Shown: positions 1 through 11,323 of the stretch, piece by piece
Layout: each line of letters opens with the position of its first letter
Position numbering within the stretch: the first letter of the stretch is position 1
Source: Sipunculus nudus
Lineage: Eukaryota > Annelida > Sipuncula > Golfingiida > Sipunculidae
Reading direction: 5' to 3'
NCBI GenBank assembly: GCA_026874595.1
Contig: CM049307.1
Location: 4,735,579 to 4,799,578 of the forward strand
DNA length: 64,000 nucleotides
Position numbers and translations under genes: made by a program
The notes under the pieces: generated by a model
Databases searched by the model: none
What the model was told of the DNA's origin: nothing
What the model saw: only the letters and a program-made list of their open reading frames with translations

Positions 1-362
1 ACACAGACAGTTATAACATATAGACAGAGACCCTGATTGATACATGATCCCTGGCCACTTACACAGACAGTTATAACATATAGACAGAGACCCTGATTGA
101 TACATGATCCCTGGCCACTTACACAGACAGTTATAACATATAGACAGAGACCCTGATTGATACATGATCCCTGGCCACTTACACAGACAGTTATAACATA
201 TAGACAGTGACCCTGATTAAAACATGATCACTGGTCACTTACACAGACATAGTGATAACATATAGACAGAGACCCTGATTAAAACATGATCCCTGGCCAC
301 TTACACAGACAGTTATAACATATAGACAGTGACCCTGATTGATACATGATTTCTGGTCACAT
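1..362. repeat. 60-bp satellite array, six units, open at the window edge
   Basis: Six head-to-tail units starting acacagacagttataaca. Units 1-3 (1-60, 61-120, 121-180) are identical. Unit 4 carries a few substitutions, unit 5 is 62 bp (241-302) and unit 6 (303-362) is diverged. Identical units at the edge and decayed units on the inner side are what recent amplification leaves. The array probably continues to the left of the window. No coding frame is maintained. Confidence 0.95.
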
Positions 363-403
363 ATTGACTGAGAGGTAAAAGCTCATTAAAATTAACATCT
401 TAC

Positions 404-487
404 CTGTAACAACAAGAAAATGGCTGCACTTCAGTTCACCGGGTACGACAGCCAAACATTTTCTCAGGACCTCCAAGACACACAATC
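404..487 (-). CDS. Candidate internal exon of an unidentified host gene
   Basis: On the minus strand, ttatttgcag precedes position 487 and CAG|gtaagatg follows position 404, giving good acceptor and donor sites around 84 bp. Only one of three frames is open across it, reading LCVLEVLRKCLAVVPG then ELKCSHFLVVT; it enters in phase 2 and leaves in phase 1. The helical, Leu/Val-rich text would suit an alpha-solenoid protein, but I do not recognise the family. It lies in non-repetitive sequence between a satellite and family-1 repeats. It could be a chance pairing of splice-like sites. Confidence 0.38.
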
Positions 488-997
488 CTGCAAATAATTA
501 TAAAAAAATATTAAATAACAACTTGTATTGTCCATCATACTACCCCTATTTAGTTGCTTTTTTTCAATAATTACATGTTATACAGGCATCTAAACTTGAA
601 ACCTACTTCCTAGGAAAAAAATATACATGCTTAATACACTGGAGAAGAAATAATACTTTATCCTGTTTAAAATTCCTGCTGAGAGTCAAATATTTTTTGA
701 GTCAGTACTTCTGAGTAAATATTGTTGTGACCTTGGCAACCAAAGCTAAAAAATACTGACTGGGGCATGAATGGGTTCACAATGTAATATTTACTGCGAT
801 GAGGGAATGACTTGTGTATTCTCTGTGATATCTCTTTGAATATCTCTCCATAAAATGTACCACTTCATGACCAGATTTCAGACTTATTAAACCATTCTTA
901 CCATGACAGACTTGGTGGTGTATTTACAAGAAAAAGGGGTTTTAAATTAATGCTCTTTACACTTTAATTAGCCAATTAATAAACAAGGGACGCCACC
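488..997. other. AT-rich non-repetitive spacer
   Basis: No open frame, repeat unit or RNA gene was recognised. If the exon at 404-487 is real, this is upstream intron of the same minus-strand gene. Confidence 0.4.
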
Positions 998-1487
998 AGA
1001 CTTGAGTACAAGATGGAGGAGTTCAAGATCTTTGGATATGCACAATTTCAGGCCAATAGGACAAAGCATTCCTTAGAATAGGGCATCAATTTATTCTACA
1101 ACAAGGGACCCATGGGTCAAGGCGCTCAGCTGATTGTGAAGTTATAACTGTAGGTAAGAAATGTGTCGATTTCAGGGTCCAACGGTCAAAGGTCAAGGTC
1201 ACAGGACTCATTTCTTTAAAAAGACTTGAGTACAAGATGGAGGAGTTCATTTCTTTAAAAAGACTTGAGTACAAGATGGAGGAGTTCAAGATCTTTGGAT
1301 ATGCACAATTTCAGGCCAATAGGACAAAGCATTCCTTAGAATAGGGCATCAATTTATTCTACAACAAGGGACCCATGGGTCAAGGCGCTCAGCTGATTGC
1401 AAAGTTATAACTGTAAGTAAGAAATGTGTCGATTTTAGGGTCCAACGGTCAAAGGTCAAGGTCACAGGACTCATTTCTTTAAAAAGA
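998..1487 (+). repeat. 263-bp tandem duplication carrying family-1 5' ends
   Basis: The block starting agacttgagtacaagatgg at 998 recurs at 1261, an offset of 263 bp, and both copies run to the shared ggactcatttctttaaaaag. A 39-bp sub-block is additionally duplicated at the junction (1208-1246 and 1247-1285). Each copy includes the family-1 5' terminus ACAAGGGACCCATGGGTC..GGCGCTCAGCTGA (1101 and 1364). Copies differ at only a few sites, so the duplication is recent relative to the element. Confidence 0.85.
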
Positions 1488-1738
1488 ATGCATATGCATT
1501 TGAAGCCAAACTTTTCATCACAAACCTTCCATCTTCAAGATATAGCTAACCTGGCAATAGGGGAAGATTCTGGGCTTAATGACTGGGGGGGGGGGGGAGA
1601 GTTACAACACCTATGGATATAAATACAGAATACGGAATTAAATTTAATGGTGCGTACAGGGACTGGTGGGAGTTACAGCACCTCTGCATATAGGTAAAGG
1701 ATAAAATCTAATTTTAATGAAATTATTTTTAAATATTT

Positions 1739-2830
1739 AACTAGGGACCCATGGGTCTCGACGCTCAGCTGCATTTGTATATAAGGATATATGTTTATGA
1801 GGTTTTCCAAAATATTGGTCCTGTGATATGTTTGAAGCCAACCTGTCTACCCAAACTGGATTTATCATCCATAAACTAATTTGTGAATATATGGGCCCTG
1901 TGACCTTAACCTTTGACCTCGTGACTTCCAAATAAAAAGGAAACTTCCCCTATTGGCAGGTGCACCATATGTTGATGATGGAAGAATTGAGATGAAAAGT
2001 TTGGCTTAAAGTGCATCCACAATCTTTCTAAAGTAGTGGGTCCTGTGACCCTGACCTTTGATCTCATGACCCCAGAATCAACAGTTCTTACTTTAGTGGT
2101 GGGCCATATATAAGTCAAGTTTGAAACCAATATTTCACACCAAACTGGTGTTATCATCTGGAAACTAATATGTGGATAGATTGCCCCCATGACCTTGACC
2201 TTTGACCTGGTGACCCCAAATCCATTAGTTACTTCCACTATTGGCAGGTGAGCAACATCTGGAAGATAGAAGGTTTGGGATGGAAAGTTTGGCTAAAATA
2301 CATCAACAATCTTTGTTAAGAAGTGGGTCCTGTGACCTTGACCTTTGGCCTTATGAACCCAAAATCAAAAGGGTTCTTACATTATTAGTGGGTCATATCT
2401 TACATTATTGGTGAGACATATATAAGTTAAGTTTGAAACCAAGATGTCAAACTAAACTGGAGTTATCATCTGGAAACTAATTTGTGAACAGACGGCCCCT
2501 GTGACCTTGACCTTTGACCTTGTGACCCCAAATTAATTTATGCTCTCCCCATACTGGCAAGTCAGCTAAATGCGCAGAATGGAAAGTTTGGGATGAAAAG
2601 CTTGGCTTAAAATGCAGCCATAATCTTTATAAATAAGTGAGTCCTGTGACCTTGACCTTTGACCTTGTGACCCCAAAATCATATAGGTTCTTGCTTTAGT
2701 GGTGGGCCATATGCAAGTCAAGTTTGAAATCCATACGTCAATCCAACCTCAAGTTATCATCTGGAAACAAATTTGTGTGGATGGACGCATGGACAGACAG
2801 ACAGACAGACAAACAGACAGGGTGATTACT
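1739..2830 (+). mobile_element. Family-1-type composite repeat with about three core units and a GACA microsatellite
   Basis: It begins AACTAGGGACCCATGGGTCTCGACGCTCAGCTG at 1739, a variant of the family-1 5' end. Three diverged ~320-bp units follow, each with tgtgaccttgacctttgacc and then a stretch like agtcaagtttgaaatccata. It closes with tandem gaca (2790-2815). The core is homologous to the array at 19640-22960. The canonical 3' hairpin is missing; the end reads gtgattactatagggcatcc. No protein is encoded. Confidence 0.65.
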
Positions 2831-2967
2831 ATAGGGCATCCACTTGTGATCAGTAAACACACCAGGTTTTGGGAAACTAGATGTAATCACAGCTGAGAAA
2901 CTGACATGATTGTTGTCATTTTATAGTAAAAACAAATTAAAAAATATTCGTTAAAATAGGAAAATAT

Positions 2968-3347
2968 ACAGGTGGCGCCACCATGTTTCGGGAACTGACA
3001 AAACTAGTCATGGTCGATATTCAAGGCAAGATTCATGACAATCCATGCATTAATTATCAAGATATTGGAAGTTTTGTATCAAATTTTTTATTATTCTGGG
3101 GAATACTTTCAAGCCCCATAGCTCAAAGAATATAGGTCGCAGTGACCTAATTTCAGGTGTCCAAGCAGATTTTTTATTGACCTCCCTGGATATTCAATTA
3201 GAAGTTTCTAGGACCAGCAGTTACGATTTGTGCCCTGCCAACGGACGGCCGGACGCCTGGACGGCTGGATGGCCAGGTGCCCGGACGTACGATGGACAAA
3301 GTGCCATTCCTATACCTCAGTTGACTTACAGTCAGCTGAGCTAAAAA
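2968..3347 (+). mobile_element. Family-1 3'-end fragment
   Basis: It starts near the palindrome GGTGGCGCCACC, runs through a conserved ~250-bp module (cagccccatagctcaaag-like text) into an imperfect GGACGGC-rich tract (3238-3295), and ends with the 3' hairpin ..TCAGCTGAGCTAAAA (about 3315-3347). The same module recurs at 24590-24869 and, inverted, at 55794-56110. The 5' end is absent. Confidence 0.65.
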
Positions 3348-4154
3348 CAGGCAGAGAGATGGGAAAAAAAGCAAATAGCTTTAATTTCCATTCTCAACAT
3401 TTATACTTAATTTAGTCAGGTAACATCAAATAATGCACACAGATATATATATATTTTTTATAAAAAATATTTTTTTTAAATTTGTAAAGCAATAAATAAA
3501 TGAAAATAAAACTCCAGAATTCAAAATTTTAAATTGCACCTTTATTTATCCATAATTTGTTTCATATATTATCAAATTATGCCTACTGATGGGTTAAATT
3601 ATATTTTGTTTAATTATTTAAAAGGATATAATTTCTTAACAAGGGACCCATTGGTCAAGGCGCTCAGCTGATTGTGACAGTTATAACTGCATCACCATAG
3701 ATTTTTTGAAGTTGCAATAAAAATACTGTCCTCAGTGCTCAGGAACTAGGGCTCTATAACTGGGAGGGGGGAGAGTTACAACACCTTTGGATATAAATAC
3801 AGAATACGTAATTAAATTCAATGGTGCTTACAGGGCCTGATGGGAGTTACAGCACCTCTGCATATATGTAAAGGATAAAATTCAATTTAAAATTTGATTA
3901 ATTAAAGTTATATTACTGAAAAAAAGTCCCCTGCTTTAACTTTTTTTTGTGTTAAGTGACCAAATATTTTCCTGATTTTTCTACAAAGCGCAATATGTTT
4001 GGGCCTATAACTTTTTAAAATTTTATAATACAGACCTAATTTCTGGCACATATGTAGGAACTATACAGAGGAATATTTATGGTAAATATGAGGAAAAACA
4101 GATGAGTGCTTTTGATATTAGGCAGTCCTGAAGTGTGAATATAGGTTTTTAATA
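3348..4154 (+). mobile_element. Nested family-1 pieces interrupted at 3639 and 4155
   Basis: 3348-3638 matches the interior of the element at 17720-18160 and stops at ..atttctta. A new family-1 5' end (ACAAGGGACCCATTGGTC) starts at 3639. That copy shows an internal deletion near 3900 and is itself cut at 4155 by another family-1 start. Comparison with uninterrupted copies shows where each insertion entered. The poly-G tract and 'gagttacaacacc' text near 3765-3785 are typical of this subfamily. Confidence 0.6.
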
Positions 4155-6789
4155 ACAAGGGACCTATGGGTCACGGCGCTCAGCTGTTATATATGATAAA
4201 AAAATATGATTTAGAAATGAGGCACATGCTGGTTTTATGTGGTAATAAAAATAAGCTGTATTATGAGTTGTTGTTGTTTAGCTTATGTATGATTTTGATA
4301 GTACCTTTGGAGACAGGAAAGAGGATTAATTTCATTTATTTTATTAACAAATGGAGTGCGATTGTCACACAGATTTTGACTTGGCCATATAACTTATAAG
4401 CAGAACATATAAGAGTTTAACTATTTATTAAAAAGATTACAAATATTGTCCCAAATATAATTTTTATTAAAAATAATAAGAGAATAGTATGATTTTTTCA
4501 AATAAAATATAACTGAAATGATTATTAAAATAATATTAAAGAATATATTCATGAATGCATTCATTAATACATTTTGAAAGTATTTGCACTGGTATTCATA
4601 TACTTTCATTTTTACCTGAATTCCCATTCTTATGAAAGATATTTTATAATGGAGTACATATTCATATTTGTGTTTAAATACAATTGCAAAGTATTCGCAC
4701 CATGTCTGGTATTTATTCAGTTTTCACCAAACAATGATGTTGAGAATCCAGAATATACAAAATTCACGCATTTAAATAATGATCATAAGTACCTGGTTTT
4801 ATGGCTTTTATTTATATTAAAAAAATGTAATATATGCATTTTGGACTAATTTCACATCAATGTACTAACTATAGACACATTAGGAATCTAGATAATAATA
4901 TTATCAACTGCATCTTTGTCTATCATTAATTTCCTTCATATGATCCCTAATGATTAGTAATGAATAATATGATTTAGTTTTTTATCATTAAAATTGAACT
5001 GAAAAATACCATAGGTGACTGCATGGTGTTATTTGGAATACGTGACATTCTCTCTATCGATACAAGATTCTCATATCATCGGTAACTGCAAGTTAATTTC
5101 CTGTTATTATCAACTAACAAATTCCTTTTCTATTTTTCTTTAATTTGTTATTAAAAACCAAGAAAAATTTATTAATTTATTGTTTATTGTTATGTTGTTG
5201 GTTAAAACTACTAGATGAGTTGGATTGGACACCTGGATCAACTGTGGCTAGCCATTATATAATAAGCTGCCTGGAGCCCCAGTTTATGCCTCGCCTCAAG
5301 CATGCATAATTTGCTGAAAGTTCAACAAGGTCAACATACAGGTGACTCAAGAGGTGCTACAGAGAGCCAAGGTCTGACATGGTCTCATAAAAACATTAAT
5401 AAAAGCTACAATTTTTGGCCAATTTCTTTCAGCTTTTTTAAATAAAAAGCTGAAATCTTTATGTGTGCATGATATGAAAATTATATCAACAGTGCTCACA
5501 GGAAACAAACATGCCATGGTCAAAGTTGGGCAAAATTTAAGGTACTAATTTTATATTTATACTAATAACTTATAAAATTTGAAAAATTCAGAACTAATTT
5601 TGGGTATTCATTGAATCTTGATTAAATAATGTTACATCCCTGACAAAAAATCTCTAGCTTCAGCGATCCTCTTGTTAAGGGAGTAAATATATTTCTTGAT
5701 TTTTAAAAAGTGCATTATGTTTGGGCCCATAACTTAAAATAATTACGCAATACTGACATCATTTCTGGCATGTGCATAGAGAATGTATAGAAAAATATGT
5801 ATATTATATATGATTAAAGTCAGATCAGTGGTTTTGATATTAGGCAGTCTTGAAGTGTAACAATGGGTTTTTAATGGAAAAATGAAGTTTTTCATTAATA
5901 TCTTGAAGGTATTAAGTCCTAGTGACCAAATTCTTGGCATGGTAGGGGATTTTTTAGACATCTAATTGCATGCCAAATTTTAGGTACTGAGAGCTGAAGC
6001 TGGGGAGCTGAGCACTTGCAAACTGCATGACACTAGCTTGATGTTAACAATATGTTACATGGTGCTTGAAAACTTGAATAAAATCTACAGTTTTTGATCA
6101 ACTGGTTTCAAATTTTTGGTGTTTACAGACAAAATGCTAAAAAAAAACATGCTGTGAAAATTAAATCCAAAGTACTTACAGGAAAAAAACATGCCATGGT
6201 CAAAGTTGGGCAAAATTTAAGGTACCAATTTTTTATTTTTGTTAATATTTTAAAAAATTTAAAAGATTTTGATCTAATTTTGGGTATACAATTTAATTTT
6301 GATTAATTAAAGTTATATTACTGGAAAAAAAGTTTATAGCTTTAACATATTTTGTGTAAAGTGATCAAATATCTTTCCTGATTTTTTATACAATGCATTA
6401 TGTTTGGGCCCATAACTTTTTAAATTTACATAATACAGACATAATTTCTGGCATGTACATAGGAACTATATAGAGGAATAATTATGGTAAATATGAGGAA
6501 AAACAGATGAGTGGTTTTGATATTAGGCAGTCCGAAAGTGTAAAAATAGGTTTTTAATAAAAAATTGAGGTTTTTTCTTAATTTCTAAAAGGAACAAATT
6601 CTCAAAGACCCAGTTTTCGGCTTGGTAGGAGATCTTGGGGACATCTAACATTATGCCGAATTTTGGATTCCTAGGTCTCACGGTTTCAAAACGTGCCACA
6701 TCTACAGAGAAACGGACGGACAGCTAGATGGACGACAGACAATGGACCACAAATATAGCTCGGATGACTTATAATCAGCTGAGCTAAAA
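4155..6789 (+). mobile_element. Family-1 element, apparent full-length copy A
   Basis: The 5' end is ACAAGGGACCTATGGGTCACGG followed by CGCTCAGCTG; the 3' end is a hairpin (AGCTCGGATGACT..AATCAGCTGAGCTAAAA) preceded by GACGGAC-type repeats. Length is about 2635 bp. The reverse complement of 57302-59928 is collinear with it from end to end, which defines both termini. Two homologous core modules lie inside (about 5480-5990 and 6150-6690). Small ORFs are non-coding by-products. No transposase or helicase is present. Resemblance to Helentron-associated (HINE/pearl) elements is inference from architecture. Confidence 0.75.
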
Positions 6790-7135
6790 ATTACACAAAA
6801 GAAATTTACCACCAGCTGAGTGGACTGGGCTGGTGGAACAGCTTCCTGTACATGTATAACATGTCAGCTCTGGTCTGATGACCATCAAACTTTTACCAAC
6901 TGGCTGGAAAATATGTTTTTTTTTTGCTGAAGCATACACTAGTGATTATTTTTCCCAAATCAAAATCTGTGGTGTTAGGTTAGCCTTGATATAGAAGAAT
7001 TCTGGTATCATGGTGTTGTCAAATAAACTATTGGCTGCTTTCTAGTGTTAAAACATTCAGAAGACAATTTCTATATCCATACACTGACACAGCTGAGATT
7101 AATTTTTATTGACGTTTTATTGACATCAACAATAT
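6790..7135. other. Spacer, nothing recognised
   Basis: About 345 bp without a repeat unit, open frame or RNA gene that I can support. Confidence 0.4.
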
Positions 7136-7560
7136 GAATAGGAAAAGTCACCTGATGGACAGACACTGTTTGACACATGAAGCTATATATATAGGAACCT
7201 GACTGACTACATGACATGAGAAATGGAAAGGCCACCTGATGGACTCTGCATGACATGAGATATGGAAAGAAACCTGATGGACTCTTCATTACATAAAATA
7301 CGGAAAAGCAACTGATGGATTCATTACATGAAATACAGAAAAGCACCCGATGGACTCTTCATAACATGAGATTTGGAAAGGCACCTGATTGATTCATCAC
7401 AACATGAGATTTGGAAAGGCACCTGATGGACTCATCACAACATGAGACATGAAAAGGCACCTGATGGACTCTGCATGAAATGAGACATGAAAAGGCACCT
7501 GATGGACTCTGCATGACATGAGATATGGAAAGGCACCTGATGGACAACATGATGGATTTG
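7136..7560. repeat. ~38-bp minisatellite, about ten degenerate units
   Basis: Units read approximately cacctgatggactctgcatg plus acatgagatatggaaagg, with indels giving 36-48 bp spacing and best order between 7340 and 7545. Overlapping minus-strand frames that look like repeated Ser/His/Val-rich peptides are translations of this repeat and shift frame from unit to unit. Confidence 0.85.
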
Positions 7561-8013
7561 CACAAAGGCAGCTTGTAACAAGAAAGAAACAAGACAAATA
7601 AATTAGAAGAAAGAATAGAGACAAAAAAAAAATTTTATTTTTAAAATAAGCTTTATAATATCTAGTATGTAGATAAGGTAAATAATCTTATAGAACAGAC
7701 ATGACATATAAGACTGTACATATTAATATCTGGGAAGTGTATACTTCAGTATTCACTTTATCATGCGTATATGTCATGGTCCCCCTCAGACAAAGTTTTA
7801 TATAAAAGGTGGAATAATATACATATAAAATTGCTGTAAACTTAGGACTCTGGGGACTCTACTGGGGTCTAATGATGCCCAAAAATACCAAATATTCGTG
7901 GTTTTGGGTTAATAATATTCAAACAAGTATGTCAAGAAACATAATTTTGTCATTTTTTTCCCTTCACCATGGGGATACCAGCATTCAGGATCTCCCTTAC
8001 ATTTGTATTTCAC

Positions 8014-8133
8014 CTGTGTAACTACTATATGTTTCACTGATACTATTGGCCTGAACACTCTCGCAGTTTCTAAGGCATTTCTCATGAGTGCATTACATTT
8101 CATAACTACCAGCTTTGTTGCAGTGAGGGCAAT
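8014..8133 (-). CDS. Possible phase-0 exon, product unknown
   Basis: On the minus strand, cttcggacacag precedes 8133 and ACACAG|gtgaaata follows 8014. The 120 bp between form exactly 40 open codons (IALTATKLVVMKCNALMRNA then LETARVFRPIVSVKHIVVTQ). The polypyrimidine tract is weak and the opposite strand is also open here, so this may be chance. It lies in non-repetitive sequence between two minisatellites. No family recognised. Confidence 0.27.
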
Positions 8134-8545
8134 CTGTGTCCGAAGCCAAAACATTCAATCGAAAGCAGATTTAAACCCTGAAACATTAAGTTTCTCAAAG
8201 TTGCTTCATATGTTGAAAGTGAATCAGTGGTCAATGGTCGCTATAGGAACAGTGCCAGGAATCTCCAGGGCAACTGTACTAGGCATGCTACCTGCTGCAG
8301 ATCATTGATGAGCTTGTAACGTTACAGCACGATGTGTTGGCTCAAAATCAACCAGACACCTGCAGCCAAAAATAGAGCATGCCAGATCAATCTATCCTTG
8401 ACACTGGCACCTGTAAATTTCCTAGACCACAAAAACATGTGGTGTTAATAAAATACGAGACACAGCAGCTTCTCTGTAAACAACCCGGCTAGTTGTCACC
8501 GATCACGGGTTATTGACTGATTCATACAGGTCTTAATCCCCGGGA
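8134..8545. other. Non-repetitive spacer
   Basis: No convincing exon or repeat. A 101-codon plus-strand frame (8003-8308) overlaps the minus-strand candidate exon and shows no recognisable domain. Confidence 0.35.
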
Positions 8546-9240
8546 TCAGCATCCAGCCAGATGACCTTGTACCTGTATGTCCTGAACAATCACAACAGCA
8601 TCCAGCCAGATGGCCTTGTACCTGTATGTCCTGAACAATCACAACAGCATCCAGCCAGATGGCCTTGTACCTGTATGTCCTGAACAATCACAACAGCATC
8701 CAGCCAGATGGCTTTGCACCTGTATCTCCAGAACAATCACAACAGCATCCAGCCGGACGGCCTTGCGCCTGTATGTCCTGAACAATCACAACAGCATCCA
8801 GCCAGACGGCCTTGCACCTGTATGTCCTGAACAATCACAACAGCATCCAGCCGGACGGCCTTGCACCTGTATGTCCTGAACAATCACAACAGCATCCAGC
8901 CGGATGGCCTTGCACCTGTATGTCCTGAACAATCACAACAGCATCCAGCCGGACTGCCTTGCACCTGTATGTCCTGAACAATCACAACAGCATCCAGCCG
9001 GACGGGCTTGCACCTGTATGTCCTGAATTATCACAACAGCATCCAGCCGGACGGCCTTGCACCTGTATTTCCTGAACAATCACAACAGCATCCAGCCAGA
9101 CGGCCTTGTACCTGTATGTCCTGAACAATCACAACAGCATCCAGCCGGACAGCCTTGTAACTGTATGTCCTGAACAATCACAACAGCATCCAGCCGGACA
9201 GCCTTGTACCTGTATGTCCAGGACAATCACAACAGCACAC
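8546..9240. repeat. 49-bp minisatellite, about 14 units
   Basis: Units of catccagccggacggccttg..cctgtatgtcctgaacaatcacaacag repeat at a steady 49 bp with mostly single-base changes (cagccaga/cagccgga, gatg/gacg). Because 49 is not a multiple of 3, the reading frame rotates every unit; the 89-codon frame across it is an artefact. C/G changes inside gccggacgg suggest CpG decay. Confidence 0.95.
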
Positions 9241-9590
9241 AGCAAGACAGGTTAAAATACATAAGTCCTACAAACTGACCATTTGCTATAACTCAGCCAT
9301 GTGGTTATTGCATATTACAAAGATCACAAATTTATATCATTCAATGACATCTTACTGCCTCCAGGAGGGTATGCTTTCAACTCTGTATTTGTTCACAACA
9401 TAAGTCACGCAAATTAAGAGCAGAATCTCATGAAATTTTAAAGGCATTTAGGGAATGGGCCAATGAAGAATCAAATTGATTTTGGTGTAGATCCAGTACA
9501 TGATCCGAATTCATTCTGTATAAATATATACAGTGTGGTAAATACTTTGAGCCATTGGTCAAAATTTTATTATAAGGGTGGAATATAATT
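9241..9590. other. AT-rich spacer
   Basis: No feature recognised beyond the flanking minisatellite and the family-2 element that starts at 9591. Confidence 0.4.
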
Positions 9591-11323
9591 AACTAGATAT
9601 TTCTTGGCACCGCAGGTGCCATAGTATCGCCAGACAATTAATCCCCCCCCCCCTTTAAGAATAGGCCCCCCATCTTCAGCAACAATTAATATCAGACCAC
9701 ACTCATAGAAAAGGTCATTCTCATAGAAAAGGTCATGATCCAAATTTCAATATACATCATCCCCTAACCCATGTCTATGTATATGCAAGAAATCTGTCCA
9801 TTAGTTTTTGACTTATAATGCTCACAATACTGTTAAGTGGCAATAATGGGGTATTAAACGGCACGAAAACAAGTAAAAGAATAAAAGGTGGCACCACCTG
9901 TTTCCGGTACATGACAACACTATCCAAGATCTTCGTTCAAGTTGATTTTTGGACCAATCAATGCATCCCTTATTGAGAAATTAATGATTTTGTGTGATTT
10001 TCACCATATATGGCAATATTCTAGGTCAAGGCCACTCATTGGAAAGGTCATGACCCCTATTCGAATAAACATTATCCTATAACCCATATCCATGTATATG
10101 CATAATATGAAAGAAATTTGTCCATTAGTTTTTGACTTATAATGCTCACAGTACTGATAAATGGCAATGATGGGGTATTAAACGGCACAAAACAAGTAAA
10201 AGAATAACAGGTGGCACCACCTGTTTCCGGTACATGACAATACTTTCCAAGATCTTCGAACATGTTGATTTTTGGACCAATGCATGCATCCCTTATTGAG
10301 ATATTAATGATTTTGTGTAATTTTCACCATATATGGCAATATTCAAGGTAAAGGCCACTCTAATAGGAAAGGTCATGACCCCAATTTATATATACATCAT
10401 CCCATATCCCATGTCTATGTATATGCATAATATGAAAGAAATCTGTCCATTAGTTTTTGACTTATAATGCTCACAGTACTGTAAGGTGGCAATTTTGGGG
10501 GTATTAAACGGCACAAAAACAAGTAAAGAATAATAGGTGGCGCCACCAGTTTCTGGAACATGACAACATGCTCACAGGTTATAAATGTACTCTTAAGTGG
10601 CAATGATGGGGTATTAAACGGCATGAAAATAAGTAAAAGAATAACAGGTGGCGCCACCTGTTTCCGGTACATGACATTACTATCCAAGATCTTCGGTCAA
10701 CTTGATTTTTGGACCAATGCATGTATCCCTTATTGAGAAATTAATGATTTTGTGTGATTTTCACCATATATGGCAATATTCAAGGTCAAGGCCACTCTCA
10801 TAGGAAAGGTCATGACCCCAATTTAAATAAACATCATCCCATAACCCATATCTATGTATTTGCATAATATGAATGAAATCTGTCCATTAGTTTTTGACTT
10901 ATAATGCTCACAGTACTGTCATGTAGCAATTTTGGGGATATTAAACGGCATGAAAACAAGTAAAGAATAATAGGTGGCGCCACCAGTTTCTGGAACATGA
11001 CAACCCTATCCATGATCTTCGATCAACTTGATTTTGGGATCAATCCATGCAAGTTTTCTTGAGATATTTAAGAATTTGTGTGATTTTCCCCAAAATTGAA
11101 CCAATTCAAGGTCAAGGTCACTCTCCTAGTTGAGGTCATGACCTCATTTTAAATAGGCGTCGTCCTCTCACCCATATCTATACATATACCAAGTTTGGTA
11201 AAGATCCGTGAAATATTTTTTGAGTTATTGTGTCCAAAATAAATCTCTGCAGCGGCGGCGGCGGCAGCGGCGCGACCGTGCCTAAACCATAGTATCTCCA
11301 GACTATGTCTGGCGATACAATTA
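9591..11323 (+). mobile_element. Family-2 element, apparent full-length, 1.73 kb
   Basis: The 5' end reads AACTAGATATTTCTTGGCACC then GCAGGTGCC (hairpin GGCACC-gca-GGTGCC), followed by AGTATCGCCAGACA. The interior holds four to five core units about 321-325 bp long, each opened by GGTGGCRCCACC (9886, 10207, 10532, 10645 and 10970; one unit is truncated to 113 bp). A CGG-rich tract (about 11250-11272) precedes the 3' hairpin GTATCTCCAGAC-tat-GTCTGGCGATAC, then AATTA. The 3' arm complements the 5' motif. It is non-coding. Confidence 0.75.

Noticed and set aside
7136-7560. 38-bp repeats as a CRISPR array
   Set aside because: Units are contiguous and degenerate with no spacers of constant length, and no cas genes are present.
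8546-9240. 49-bp minisatellite as a repeat protein or CRISPR-like array
   Set aside because: 49 bp is not a multiple of three, so no stable peptide repeat. There are no unique spacers between repeats and the context is eukaryotic.
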